A model generated the notes under the pieces. That model did no database searches, had not been told where the DNA came from, and saw only the letters and a list, made by a program, of their open reading frames with translations. Source: Mesonia aquimarina (lineage in GTDB: Bacteria; Bacteroidota; Bacteroidia; Flavobacteriales; Flavobacteriaceae). From it: a stretch of DNA of 64,000 nt. The first letter of the stretch is position 1. Each line of letters opens with the position of its first letter. The stretch is from the NCBI RefSeq assembly GCF_003667275.1, contig NZ_RCNV01000009.1:100848-164847 (forward strand), in the 5' to 3' direction. Shown one piece after another: positions 1 to 8,173 of this stretch. The position numbers and the translations under genes were made by a program.

Positions 1-313
1 ATTGTACACCACGTTTGCTGCGTACTCGATACCCCACAGCAAGAATCATATCTAAGGAGTAAAAACTAACACTATAATCTTTACCATCAGAAGCAGTTAT
101 TAAGTAATCCTTAATAACTGAATTTTCATTTAACTCCTTGTCTTTCAATACACTTTTAATGTGCATGCTAATATTGGGTACAGAGGTGGCAAAAAGTTCT
201 GCAAGTTGTTTTTGATTCATCCAGACATTACCATCACGAGCAAATAAAGCTACCGAGGCCTTGCCATCTTGTGTGGTGTAAATAATGATGTTATTCTGCT
301 CTTGTTCTCTCAT
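1..313 (-). CDS. RhuM/KilA-N-like family protein, N-terminal part (cut by window edge)
   Basis: The reading frame starts at the ATG at 311-313 and runs off the left edge, so only about 104 residues are seen. It begins MREQEQNNIIIYTTQDGKAS and contains VWMNQKQLAELF, a winged-helix-like segment, then a stretch ending in DMILAVGYRVRSKRG. The pattern (WL/M-x-Q-x-x-(I/L)-AELF, then D-x-I-(I/L)-(S/A)-VGYRV) is characteristic of RhuM (virulence RhuM family), found on pathogenicity and accessory islands with no settled biochemical role. A related but distinct copy lies at 1178-1699 and a relic near 5.9 kb, so this end of the island has collected several RhuM genes. The family call is firm; the function is unknown. 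Confidence 0.8.
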   Translation of the reverse strand, partial: MREQEQNNIIIYTTQDGKASVALFARDGNVWMNQKQLAELFATSVPNISMHIKSVLKDKELNENSVIKDYLITASDGKDYSVSFYSLDMILAVGYRVRSKRGVQ

Positions 314-384
314 TTTTTATTTTGATCATTTTTAGAAACTTAATTAACTTCAAGCTTGCTATTTGCGTGCTCCCTAGCCCTAAA

Positions 385-741
385 GGTTGTCATCACGCAC
401 TATTGAATTAATTTCAGCTACAACATTTTTATAATCAGTTAATACTTGCTTATTCGTAAATCGGGTTTCTACAATTCCCAAATCGCTTAGGTATTTTGTT
501 CTTTCTAAATCTTTTTTCTGCTGTTCCAAAGTTAGGTGATAGCCCCATCAATTTCAGACATTTTAGCTTATGACAATAAAAATCTAAAATATATCCCCCT
601 ATTGGATGCTGCCTTCTAAACTTAAATCCAAAGTTTAATTTCGGGTTCAGTCATTTAAGCCCTTAACCTAGCCGCATTTTTAAATACCGAAGGCGTTGCC
701 CCATCGTGCATTCCATTTATTTTTAACTTATCATTCTTCAT
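385..741 (-). pseudogene. DUF559 (Vsr-like endonuclease fold) relic, frameshifted
   Basis: Reading leftwards from the ATG at 739-741 gives MKNDKLKINGMHDGATPSVF then KNAARLR. The sense moves between frames through pieces reading TEPEIKLW, KFRRQHPIGGYILDFYCHKL, EQQKKDLERTKYLSDLGI and FTNKQVL. The piece with RRQHPIGGYILDFYC is the core of the DUF559 family, relatives of very-short-patch-repair endonucleases. At least two frameshifts and a stop separate the pieces, so the gene is broken. Its start overlaps the end of the adjacent methionine aminopeptidase fragment, which suggests a recombination junction. Confidence 0.7.
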
Positions 742-983
742 TATTTTAAATAAAATAATATATCATTTTTTTTGAAAACCCACCCTTTAGGGCCCGGAAA
801 AGCATAGGTTTCAAAAGGAGCCGATTTTGCGCCATAAGACTTTAAAATATCCTCGCCATATTCATCTAGTTCTTTCGTGGACATCCCTATATGTGCGTAT
901 GCTCTCATTAATTTTAGTGTAGTTCCCACCACTTCACTAATTTTTTGCATTCCTACCAATTCAGCTTCTTTTGTTATCGACAT
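741..983 (-). pseudogene. Methionine aminopeptidase (map) 5' fragment, copy 1
   Basis: 80 codons. The N-terminal ~65 residues (MSITKEAELVGMQKISEVVG, then TTLKLMRAYAHIGMSTKELDEY, GAKSAPFETYAFPG) are the start of a type I methionine aminopeptidase (M24 family). After FPG the frame reads nonsense and stops, so all metal ligands (two Asp, His, two Glu) are missing and the product cannot be an enzyme. The ATG and about 30 bp upstream are shared with copy 2 at 1732-1932, so both come from one duplicated segment. A functional map gene would be expected elsewhere in the chromosome. Confidence 0.8.
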
Positions 984-1014
984 GGTTTTTCTTTAATTGA
1001 TCCTATAAAATTTG
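868..1014. repeat. Direct repeat, map 5' segment, copy A
   Basis: A segment of about 147 bp repeated at 1817-1964 with only a handful of differences. It covers the first ~38 codons of the methionine aminopeptidase fragment plus its leader (shared leader sequence CTTTAATTGATCCTATAAAA). The two copies lie in the same orientation and bracket the RhuM gene at 1178-1699. Confidence 0.85.
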
Positions 1015-1177
1015 CCACTACTCCTACCTACGAAATTACAACTTTTAAATGATGCCAGCCCAAGCCAGAATAAAATTCAGCACTTCCATCAACCCTCAAC
1101 AGTATTCTTTTAACATGTGGATCAGCTTCTATCGGAAAATTCAAGGAAACTGATATTCTGTAAAAACCTGTAAAAGT

Positions 1178-1699
1178 TCATATACTTGCGTGGTACTTGC
1201 TGGGAACTTGCTCGGTTTTCTTATAAACCTCTTCTGCAGCAGTAAAATTCATTCGCAAAAAATTATCGGAAGTTTTACCTTGCTTTAAACGTTCATCATC
1301 TATGGCAAAACCTTTTATAATATATTCCTTTAAGGTCTTGGTAGCCCAAATACGAAACTGTGTGGCTTTGGTAGAATTCACCCGGTAACCTACAGAAATT
1401 ATGGCATCTAAGTTGTAAAACTCAATGTTTCGTTTTACATCTCTGTCACCCTCTTTTTTAACTTGTGCATATTTTGCACTAGTTGCTTCTTTTTCTAACT
1501 CGCCCTCAGTAAAAATATTCTTAAGGTGCTTGGTAACAACCGATCGATCTACTCCAAACAACTCGGCAATTTTTTGCTGCGTAAGCCAAACTGTTTCATT
1601 TTTAACATAGATTTCAATTTTCACCTCGCCACTTGGGGCTGTGTAGAGAATTAACTCACTTAGCTCATCACTGGGTTTTATGTTATTGTTTTTTTTCAT
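1178..1699 (-). CDS. RhuM family protein, probably C-terminally truncated
   Basis: 173 residues. Visible family landmarks: ILYTAPSGEVKIEIYVKNET, VWLTQQKIAELFGVDRSVVT (helix-turn-helix-like), and RNIEFYNLDAIISVGYRVNS followed by FRIWATKTLKEYIIKGFAID. The C-terminal part reads FLRMNFTAAEEVYKKTEQVP. RhuM-family proteins are usually near 330 residues, so about half is missing here. The downstream sequence towards 1014 does not continue the family, which suggests loss by recombination with the repeated map segment next to it. It could still make a short DNA-binding-like protein. Function unknown. Confidence 0.75.
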   Translation of the reverse strand: MKKNNNIKPSDELSELILYTAPSGEVKIEIYVKNETVWLTQQKIAELFGVDRSVVTKHLKNIFTEGELEKEATSAKYAQVKKEGDRDVKRNIEFYNLDAIISVGYRVNSTKATQFRIWATKTLKEYIIKGFAIDDERLKQGKTSDNFLRMNFTAAEEVYKKTEQVPSKYHASI

Positions 1700-1731
1700 A
1701 GGCTTGTTATATCTTTAAAAAGGCGACCACC

Positions 1732-1932
1732 TTAGACTTTGTATGCTATGCGGTTGGTTTCTTTTATCATGCTATTTCTTTCTTTGTGGAGTGTTGTTTC
1801 CAATTTAGAAATAAACAGTTCTTTAATGGACATCCCTATTTGTGCGTATGCTCTCATTAATTTTAGTGTAGTTCCCACAACTTCACTAATTTTTTGCATT
1901 CCCTCTAATTCAGCTTCTTTTGTTATCGACAT
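1732..1932 (-). pseudogene. Methionine aminopeptidase (map) 5' fragment, copy 2, fused to unrelated tail
   Basis: 66 codons. Residues 1-39 match the start of the map fragment at 741-983 almost exactly (MSITKEAELEGMQKISEVVG, GMSIKEL). The frame then switches abruptly to FISKLETTLHKERNSMIKET and stops at NRIAYKV. The tail is unrelated to M24 peptidases and looks like the end of another decayed gene. No catalytic residues are present, so this is a non-functional chimera marking a recombination breakpoint. Confidence 0.75.
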
Positions 1933-1964
1933 GTTTTTTTCTTTAATTGATCCTATAAAATTTG
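1817..1964. repeat. Direct repeat, map 5' segment, copy B
   Basis: Partner of the repeat at 868-1014 and in the same orientation. Similarity starts at AGTTCTTT and ends at CCTATAAAATTTG; outside these points the flanks are unrelated. Confidence 0.85.
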
Positions 1965-2047
1965 AAGACCCACTCCTAAAAGTTGAAATAAAGCCCTGTG
2001 TTTTATTGGTGATTCGAGTGCTTAAACTTTCACGTTGTATAACCTAT

Positions 2048-2641
2048 TTAATCAACTCCTAAATCATTTACGAAAGAATGATGTACTTCAATTTCGCTTA
2101 TCGGAACACCTATTCTATCTTCTGTTATTCCACAAATGATTCGTTCAACCTCATATTTACTTGCTATATTTTCAATATCGATTAGTTCATCTCGATTGAG
2201 AGATATTGTCCAATCGACTAATTGTCTGATTGTTCCTTTTGAAACTGGAGTTGTTCGCTTAATGGTTTTAATACCAAAAATTTTTACGTGAGAACCTGCA
2301 CCCGGATTAAAATCGAGTGTTACCAACTCAGGTAATTCAAGTCCGAGTTCTGTTTTCAATTGACTCCATTTTTCTTCCAGTTCTGTTTTCGTGAATAATT
2401 CCGATATTTTCATATCAGGTCTTATTTCTTTTTCAGTTGAAATCAAAATTCTTAAGGCTTTTCTAATTCTATAAAACACTATTTGAGTCAGACACTTATC
2501 GGTTGGAGTTGAAATAATTTTACGGAAAACAATATCCGCAAATTCCTGAACCGTACGTATTTTTTCCGCTTCAGAATCCTCAATGCGTATTCCGAATTTT
2601 TCCTCAATTGTCATCACTAATTCTACTGAATCTAATCCCAT
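2048..2641 (-). CDS. Acyl-carrier-like protein with circularly permuted ACP halves
   Basis: 197 residues. The N-terminus, MGLDSVELVMTIEEKFGIRI, then EDSEAEKIRTVQEFADIV, is the second half of an acyl carrier protein from the phosphopantetheine Ser loop (D-S-V-E) through helices II and III. The C-terminus, RIICGITEDRIGVPISEIEV then HHSFVNDLGVD, is the first half of an ACP (helix I and loop I), ending exactly where the N-terminus starts. Between them are ~120 residues of unrelated sequence. No complete ACP can be formed in the usual order, so the fold would have to close through the two termini. I recall similar uncharacterised proteins in Bacteroidota. The partner enzyme is unknown; the neighbours give no biosynthetic context. 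Confidence 0.65.
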   Translation of the reverse strand: MGLDSVELVMTIEEKFGIRIEDSEAEKIRTVQEFADIVFRKIISTPTDKCLTQIVFYRIRKALRILISTEKEIRPDMKISELFTKTELEEKWSQLKTELGLELPELVTLDFNPGAGSHVKIFGIKTIKRTTPVSKGTIRQLVDWTISLNRDELIDIENIASKYEVERIICGITEDRIGVPISEIEVHHSFVNDLGVD

Positions 2642-2704
2642 TATCGATTTGATTTAAATGTTATAGGTGAACCGGAATGAACTATATCAGCTCTTGTAGC
2701 ACCC

Positions 2705-3415
2705 TTAAAATTCCGGACATAAGTTTGTATTGGCAGGAGAATAGAAGCCTTTTTCAATTGCAATTTTATCATTCCCCATGCTAAAACAACATAAAAAGCC
2801 TCCGAGCCTAGCATTCGTTTGCCACGTATTAAATAAACCATAGGAAGCCCCTATTCCTTCATAAAAATATTGATCGTTGCTTAATTTGTATTGAGTCAAG
2901 TAATTCGTTCCTATTTTTATAGAATCAATTGCGCTTACCGTTGCGTTGTAGGTATTCCATTTATAATTTAATGTATCGCCAAGCTGAATATTAAAATCTG
3001 CATATACTTCTGCTGTACTTTGATTTGGAGCAATGTAAACCACTACATCAGCATTCTGTCGCATTGCCGCCACATAATTTATAGCCTTAAAAGTGGAGTT
3101 AAATTGTTGTACCCCACCGGAAATTGGCTGGTGATAGATAGAATCCAATTGTTTACTATACATTTTTTTGAATTGCAAACCATTAATAAGCGTATCACCT
3201 TCAAAATAGTATATTAATTTTCTTCTAATCTCTTTTATTATCCCATTGGCTTCGTCTAATTCTTCTAAACTTCCATTGATATACCATTGGTTAGCTTCAG
3301 CAACCATATCAATTGATTTATTCAAAACTGGCGGACGATCAGGTTCCGAATCATCCTTGCTAGAACAACCTATCAATACACATAATAAAAGGAAAACTAT
3401 ATTTCTTCTCATCAT
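2705..3415 (-). CDS. Hypothetical lipoprotein
   Basis: 236 residues. The start MMRRNIVFLLLCVLIGCSSK gives a signal peptide with lipobox LIGC and a lipidated Cys at about residue 16, followed by the acidic stretch KDDSEPD, which in Bacteroidota often directs surface export. The rest is soluble beta-rich sequence, and a CC pair and a further Cys lie near the C-terminus. I do not recognise the family. It is convergent with nothing and lies 63 bp upstream of the ACP-like gene on the same strand. Confidence 0.7.
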   Translation of the reverse strand: MMRRNIVFLLLCVLIGCSSKDDSEPDRPPVLNKSIDMVAEANQWYINGSLEELDEANGIIKEIRRKLIYYFEGDTLINGLQFKKMYSKQLDSIYHQPISGGVQQFNSTFKAINYVAAMRQNADVVVYIAPNQSTAEVYADFNIQLGDTLNYKWNTYNATVSAIDSIKIGTNYLTQYKLSNDQYFYEGIGASYGLFNTWQTNARLGGFLCCFSMGNDKIAIEKGFYSPANTNLCPEF

Positions 3416-3470
3416 ATCTTAGTTTAAATGCTTTTCACATATATAGCGCAACGCATTTATTCAGTTTAGC

Positions 3471-3518
3471 GTAAACTACCTCGAGGTATTCCACCCTTTG
3501 GCGGTATCAATAAAAAAC
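3471..3518. repeat. Short copy of the CTACCTCG...GGCGGTGCC intergenic repeat (copy D)
   Basis: Contains TACCTCGAGGTA, a perfect 12-bp palindrome, followed by CCCTTTGGCGGTATCAATAA. It equals the left and right ends of the longer copies at 24580, 32069 and 46266 with the central ~55 bp missing. Confidence 0.6.
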
Positions 3519-3712
3519 CTTCACATCAAAAAAAAGAAGCGCTATACGGTGTTTTAAAGTTAGAGTTCCTCAATACAGTACTCACAAGCCAAGTAAACAA
3601 GTACACAGACTTGTAGGATCCTTCATTTTCATGGCCGGATTTATAAAATTACACTATTTCAATTAAACTCGCTAGTTGCAATTAGCAATGTTGCTTGCTG
3701 AGAAGGTAAGTT

Positions 3713-4276
3713 TTAAATTTTTACGACTCCTCGAAAGCCTCTTGAGGCATAATATGATTCTGCCCCGTTATGATAGATAAATACTTGCCCATAGCGGAAA
3801 TCTCCAAAAATAGCTCCTCCTAATTTTCTAATACGTTCAGGGGTTTCCAGCCAACTGGATGTTTTCGTATCAAATTCATTTATCTCCTGTAATTTCCTGT
3901 ACTGGGCTTCATTCATTAATTCAATTCCCATTTTCGAGGCGAGGTCTTTAACGCTGTCAGCGGGCTTAAATTTTTTTCGCGATTCTAAAGCTTGTCTGTC
4001 GTAACAAAGACTTCTCCTGTTTGTTGGACTTTCTTTAGAAAAATCACAGAAAATATATTCCTTATTACTTTTATTAAATTCCAATAAATTTGGCTCTCCC
4101 CCGGTCTTTTCCATTTCGTGAAGCGACCATAATTTATCCAACTGCTGCTCTAGCTTACTTCTTAAAGCTATCCAATTTAAATCCCCTAACCTATCTTGAC
4201 TATTTTCAATTCTAGATTTTAAAACCTCAATTATTGATTCCGTTTCTTTTTCTGATAGATTTTTAATTGAAAACAT
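3713..4276 (-). CDS. DUF4256 family protein
   Basis: 187 residues, full length for the family. Recognisable blocks: LWSLHEMEKTGGEPNLLEF, EYIFCDFSKESPTNRRSLCY, ALESRKKFKPADSV, then FDTKTSSWLETPERIRKLGG and the C-terminal FIYHNGAESYYASRGFRG. These are hallmarks of DUF4256, a soluble cytoplasmic family of unknown function seen in Bacteroidota and Firmicutes. It sits alone, 22 bp downstream of a lipoprotein gene on the same strand. Confidence 0.85.
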   Translation of the reverse strand: MFSIKNLSEKETESIIEVLKSRIENSQDRLGDLNWIALRSKLEQQLDKLWSLHEMEKTGGEPNLLEFNKSNKEYIFCDFSKESPTNRRSLCYDRQALESRKKFKPADSVKDLASKMGIELMNEAQYRKLQEINEFDTKTSSWLETPERIRKLGGAIFGDFRYGQVFIYHNGAESYYASRGFRGVVKI

Positions 4277-4298
4277 AGTATATCAATTGTTAGTTTAA

Positions 4299-5615
4299 TT
4301 AGTTATTTGCTGTTTTAAAATCAATAAGATAGGCTTGTAACGGAATGTCATTTTTTGTTCTAAAGTTATTTGAAACCAATAACTGATAACGCTTATTGGG
4401 CTCTAAATCTACCGAAATTGTCCAAGCCTTATGGTCTGCTGACCAAAACCTGCCGTTGATGTCATTTTTTGGAAAAGCCTCGGGGCCTAAATCTCCAAAA
4501 TCAATGCCTGTATTGTGTCCATTAAGCGGTGCTGAAAACAGGATCGTGATTTGTTTTGTTGTCGGGTCAACATGCTGACTGTTGTTTTTAAATTCTTTTA
4601 TTCCAACTACTTGAGGGCGCTTGTTTTCAAAATTTTGATAAAGCTCCTCTAAGGGAGCTGAAAAAAAGGCTGACTTTGCTACAAATTCTTCAATTTCAGC
4701 ATCATTTGTAAAATCTAATTCGATCATTTTTGTAAGGGCTTCCTTCTTATTTTCTTCCTGTTGGTAATAATTTTCAGCCATTTGATAACCTATATAGTAG
4801 CCTAAATCTCTTACGCCAAACTCGTTGGGATAATCACTCCAAAACCATTTGGCTTGATTGTTAGGGTAGAACATTTCCGCCTCAAATTTAGCCCTTACTT
4901 TTTCGGCGTTTTCTTTCCCGTAGGTAATGGCAGGGGTTGCAGAAGCTACCTTCATGGCTAAGCTTGAAACAAACTCGGCTACACCTTCTCGTATGGCAAT
5001 GGAAAGTAGGTTGTGCACCTGCGGATTTTGCTGGGTATGCACGTATTCGTGAAGGTTTAAAAGAACAATATCATCAATCGGGTTGCTGTTAAAATAAGTG
5101 CGCCTTCCATTTCTTATGTTTTCCGGAAATTCTTCAGAAATTGTGTTTTTATCTGCCATGGCTATTTCACTCCCTATAAGTACTAAACTGTCTAAAGTAG
5201 TTCCGCCGGTTCGTAAAGCCCCTATGGTAAAATATATTTTGGCGGGTTTGAGCGTAGGATAAAGTACACGCAATTTTTCAATTCCTGTTTCCAATTCCCT
5301 GCTAAATTGATCCGCTTTTAGAGTGTTTTCCTTCACCGAAGACCAAAACTTCGGATAATTATTGATAGCTGAAATATAATCTTGTGGCGTATAATTTCTC
5401 GCTTCTCTAATAGCTGCCAATCCCGGCGTTCCTTTTTGAAAATAAAGACTGTCCAGGTATTTATATTGTAAAATGGAATCTTGTGTCGAACGTATTTTAT
5501 CGTAAGCTTTCCAAAAGTTTTGTATATCGGTGGTAACAATAGTTGAATGTTGTTTTTGGGATTGACAAGCTCCCAAAAGTATTGCAAAAGTCAAGAAGGC
5601 TAGAATTCTTTTCAT
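4299..5615 (-). CDS. Predicted zinc-dependent protease lipoprotein (HExxH) with C-terminal Ig-like domain
   Basis: 438 residues. MKRILAFLTFAILLGACQSQ is a lipoprotein signal with lipobox LGAC. The middle has LLNLHEYVHTQQNPQV, an HExxH zinc motif (HEYVH), followed about 20 residues later by IREGVAEFVSSLA, whose Glu could be the third ligand in gluzincin style (compare the DUF2268-type proteases). Residues ~340-438 (VVGIKEFKNNSQHVDPTTKQ to YLIDFKT) read like a bacterial Ig-like domain with a RYQLLVSNNFRTKNDIPLQ strand. It is likely a surface- or periplasm-exposed peptidase. Substrate unknown. Confidence 0.7.
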   Translation of the reverse strand: MKRILAFLTFAILLGACQSQKQHSTIVTTDIQNFWKAYDKIRSTQDSILQYKYLDSLYFQKGTPGLAAIREARNYTPQDYISAINNYPKFWSSVKENTLKADQFSRELETGIEKLRVLYPTLKPAKIYFTIGALRTGGTTLDSLVLIGSEIAMADKNTISEEFPENIRNGRRTYFNSNPIDDIVLLNLHEYVHTQQNPQVHNLLSIAIREGVAEFVSSLAMKVASATPAITYGKENAEKVRAKFEAEMFYPNNQAKWFWSDYPNEFGVRDLGYYIGYQMAENYYQQEENKKEALTKMIELDFTNDAEIEEFVAKSAFFSAPLEELYQNFENKRPQVVGIKEFKNNSQHVDPTTKQITILFSAPLNGHNTGIDFGDLGPEAFPKNDINGRFWSADHKAWTISVDLEPNKRYQLLVSNNFRTKNDIPLQAYLIDFKTANN

Positions 5616-5826
5616 GGCTTGCGATTTTTTTAGATTTATATAACTCCTCTGCCATCCCTGCTTCTATTTTCTTGAAGTAAGCTCATCGACGGACTCCCGC
5701 TCTCCACATAGAAAATAAAAATCACAGCACCTCAACCCGCATTTGGCATCTCAAATATACCAAAATTCCGGTTGAGAAAAGAGGGCGGTTTTTATTATCT
5801 ATGGTATGGAGAGTCCCTTTTAATTT

Positions 5827-6060
5827 TCTTTAAAGAGCGCTTTCAGAAATTCAACTCGCTTATCTTCAGTCCAATTATCGGTTAACATTGAAAAGTTATA
5901 GGCATAATTGTTTTTTGCTCCATAGAGAAAAATCGTATTCACACGATAACCCACAGATAAAATGGTGTCCAGATTATAAACTATACGTTTTCTTTTAACT
6001 GATCTTTTTCCTTCTTTTTGAACTGGTAAGCTTTCCTTACAAGTTAGAGATAAATTTTCT
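5827..6060 (-). pseudogene. RhuM-family relic
   Basis: Reading leftwards from about 6060 gives VQKEGKRSVKRKRIVYNLDT then ILSVGYRVNTIFLYG and NYAYNFSMLTDNWTEDKRVE, stopping at KALFKEN near 5827. The D-T-I-L-S-VGYRVN block is the RhuM signature, but the helix-turn-helix part and most of the C-terminus are gone and there is no start codon in the expected place. Confidence 0.65.
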
Positions 6061-6061
6061 A

Positions 6062-6349
6062 TCAGTGCCTGGGAAAATCCCTGTGTTGCTCTAAAATTCT
6101 GACCACGAAAGCTTCATCTTCTGCCAGTGTAAAAAATATAATATGTGACTGATATTTAAAGCGGTATAAATCACGTGTAATGTATCCGGCTTTACGACTT
6201 AACTCTGGTCTGCTGGTCAGTACTTCAAGATTTCCCTCAAGTCCTTTAAGGTAAGTTTGTGCCTGCCTTATACCAAATTGTAATATTCCATACTCATAAA
6301 TATCAGCAATATCCATTACCGCTTTAGTGGAAAGTTTATAGTTTGCCAT
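6062..6349 (-). CDS. ParE/RelE-superfamily toxin
   Basis: 95 residues, typical length. MANYKLSTKAVMDIADIYEY, then YLKGLEGNLEVLTSRPELSR, YRFKYQSHIIFF and VVRILEQHRDFPRH follow the RelE/ParE fold, including the conserved end (R-I-L-x-x-x-D). ParE toxins poison gyrase; RelE toxins cleave mRNA at the ribosome; the sequence is closer to ParE. It overlaps the upstream antitoxin by 14 bp, the classic translational coupling of a type II toxin-antitoxin pair. Confidence 0.9.
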   Translation of the reverse strand: MANYKLSTKAVMDIADIYEYGILQFGIRQAQTYLKGLEGNLEVLTSRPELSRKAGYITRDLYRFKYQSHIIFFTLAEDEAFVVRILEQHRDFPRH

Positions 6350-6596
6350 TCTGGCTTAATCTTTTTTCTACACTCTCCATAATATCTGTTACCGATTGTG
6401 AGCTAACACCACTTTCAAAGCCTTCATCTATAGCAAGTTTTAATTTTGCAAGTTTATCATTTCTTCTTTGATCTTGTCTTACTAGATCCCGAATATACTC
6501 GCTATCATTGGTAAAATGACCTTCCTCAATCTGGGACTTAATCCATTTCTCTTGTTGCTCGGTAAAAGTAATTGATTTTCTTACTGTACTCATCAC
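6336..6596 (-). CDS. ParD-type ribbon-helix-helix antitoxin
   Basis: 86 residues. MMSTVRKSITFTEQQEKWIK begins a ribbon-helix-helix: beta strand KSITFT, then helices around WIKSQIEEGHFTNDSEYIRDLVRQDQ. The NDSEYIRDLVR motif is diagnostic of ParD antitoxins. The C-terminal tail would bind the toxin encoded by the overlapping downstream gene. The pair is expected to autoregulate through operator binding upstream of 6596. Confidence 0.9.
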   Translation of the reverse strand: MMSTVRKSITFTEQQEKWIKSQIEEGHFTNDSEYIRDLVRQDQRRNDKLAKLKLAIDEGFESGVSSQSVTDIMESVEKRLSQNGKL

Positions 6597-6715
6597 ATTT
6601 CTATTTACGTAATACTATTGGTGCAATTTACAACTTTTTTGCATCACATCATAAATTATTTATAGTGCGTTCCAATAAAACGAATGTAGACCTTTTATGT
6701 TAGACCTCCCCCAAT

Positions 6716-6931
6716 TTAAACCATTCTACGTTCCAGGATATCTTTCCACTTCTTCCAATTGGGCATAATCAAAGTTAGTGTATTGTAAAAAGCTTTGTTA
6801 TGCTTTGGGAATACAAAATGACACATCTTGTGTACCATAACATAGTCAATACATTTTGAAGGTGCTTTTATGAGTTCCGGGTTGATCGTTATTATATCAA
6901 TCGTATTACAACTTCCCCAACACTTGGCCAT
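6716..6931 (-). pseudogene. YgjP/SprT-type (M48-like) metallopeptidase relic
   Basis: 71 codons keeping only the C-terminal part: AKCWGSCNTIDIITINPELI, APSKCIDYVMVHKMCHFVFP, PNWKKWKDILE. In working members the zinc motif is HELCH; here it reads HKMCH, so the catalytic Glu is lost. Just upstream in the same frame is IDIRR, preceded by a TAG stop. YgjP peptidases often accompany hsdR in type I restriction loci, so this is probably a leftover of such a neighbour. Confidence 0.75.
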
Positions 6932-6984
6932 TCTTCTAATATCTATATGCTATTTTTCAATTTCGTGATAATCCAATATTTCTT

Positions 6985-7080
6985 CTATAAAGCAACGTCT
7001 TCAATAGTATTGTTACGCCACCAGTAATTTTCAAACTGAAGTCTGTCTTGCACCTGTGCCTTAGAAATTTTTTCAACCAT
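6985..7080 (-). pseudogene. AAA ATPase N-terminal relic
   Basis: Thirty-one codons: MVEKISKAQVQDRLQFENYW then WRNNTIEDVAL and a TAG stop. The segment DRLQFENYWW resembles the opening of archaeal-type AAA ATPase (DUF4143-related) proteins, which start with R-L-x-F-E-N-P-W-W. No Walker motifs follow. It is a broken gene remnant. Confidence 0.4.
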
Positions 7081-7338
7081 TTTTAAGCTATTAAATACAA
7101 ACAAATAGACAAAATTATTGCTCTTATTTTATCATTAAATTGCAATAAGAAAAATATCTATTGTTTTTTCTCTTAGCATGGCTTTATTAACATCGGTAGC
7201 CTATTTTTGGTAATAGGCGGATACTACCTTTTGCGCATTGTTAACGCGTGAACTCAGTGTTTGTATTTTTAACGCTGTATTTGCTTTTAACTTTAAACGA
7301 TTTCATTTCTGATTGAATTGATGCACTGTCATTTTTCT

Positions 7339-7458
7339 TAATGCAAAATATAGCTCTTTTTTGCATCAAGAAGTTCACTAATGCAAAATATGGCTGTTTT
7401 TTGCACTAAGGCTTTGCTTAATGTAAATTATTACACTTTTTTACACAAAGCAATTAAG
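7339..7458. repeat. Three 40-bp tandem repeats, each with an internal inverted repeat
   Basis: Units start at 7339, 7379 and 7419, each beginning TAATG. In units 1 and 2 the arms are TGCAAAA and TTTTGCA; in unit 3 the left arm becomes TGTAAA and the right arm TTTACA, so pairing is kept. They lie just downstream of the last gene of the restriction operon (stop at 7492). They could be protein-binding sites or RNA hairpins in the transcript tail. Confidence 0.75.
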
Positions 7459-7491
7459 CGTTGCCCTAAAGTACTAACGTGCACTTAGCGT

Positions 7492-8172
7492 TTAACCTAC
7501 TTTATTTTTTACGAAATTAATATGCCAAACTAAACGCTTAAACGAACCATTATCTAAAGCCCGTTGCCCTGTAAGCATACTGGTAAAAAAGAACGGATTA
7601 TTTTTATAAGTATAGGTTCCTAATTCCTCATCCCAAATAAAATCATAGCCAATAAAATGAGTAGATTTTTGATCATTTTCCTCCTCGTGATAATCCCCTA
7701 AAAGATTTCTTGCTAAGGTATTGGTGACTACAAATATTCTAGGTTTATCCAAATCAATAATTTTATCTAATACTTCTTTCGTAATTTGGCATTGTTTGTA
7801 AATAAAATCTTTGCCTCTTTCTGTTTTTAATATCTTTTCAACTTTCTTCTGATTGGTTTCTCTATTATATAATATATCAATATGCCCCCAATCTAAATTA
7901 GTCTTTTTAGATACTTCAAAAAACTTTCTAAAATACCGATATTCCCCATTAGGGTCATTTGTGAGTGTATGAAACTCGCACTTAATATCATTTCTTTCTA
8001 TTAATTTTTGTTCTGCTTTTTTATTGAGGGAAGGGTTTATCCCAATAAATAGTAGACCTTCCTCAGGCACTTGTGCAATGGAATGGGGTGAAAACCTACA
8101 AAACTCTTCTCCTTTAAATTCCTTCCATAGGCTATTCACTTTAGCTTCTACTGTTTCTCGAACATCTATCAT
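7492..8172 (-). CDS. Uracil-DNA-glycosylase-superfamily-like protein in defence operon
   Basis: 226 residues. Near residue 40 is EGLLFIGINPSLNKK; the hydrophobic-GINPS loop resembles the catalytic water-activating motif of UDG-superfamily enzymes (GxNPG/S). Near the C-terminus SMLTGQRALDNGSFKRLVWH could be the DNA-intercalation/His region. I infer a base- or nucleotide-acting enzyme, but no family was confirmed and the catalytic residue is not certain. It begins 1 bp after the DUF5655 gene and closes the long restriction operon, so its job is probably defence or DNA repair linked to the restriction system. Confidence 0.5.
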   Translation of the reverse strand: MIDVRETVEAKVNSLWKEFKGEEFCRFSPHSIAQVPEEGLLFIGINPSLNKKAEQKLIERNDIKCEFHTLTNDPNGEYRYFRKFFEVSKKTNLDWGHIDILYNRETNQKKVEKILKTERGKDFIYKQCQITKEVLDKIIDLDKPRIFVVTNTLARNLLGDYHEEENDQKSTHFIGYDFIWDEELGTYTYKNNPFFFTSMLTGQRALDNGSFKRLVWHINFVKNKVG

Positions 8173-8173
8173 G

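Noticed and set aside
2641..2841. Small separate minus-strand gene
   Set aside because: It lies in another frame inside the lipoprotein gene at 2705-3415, whose signal peptide and length are convincing.
7220..7260. Target of the candidate guide RNA (shared AACGCGTG)
   Set aside because: Only 8 bases match, which is expected by chance; flanks differ.
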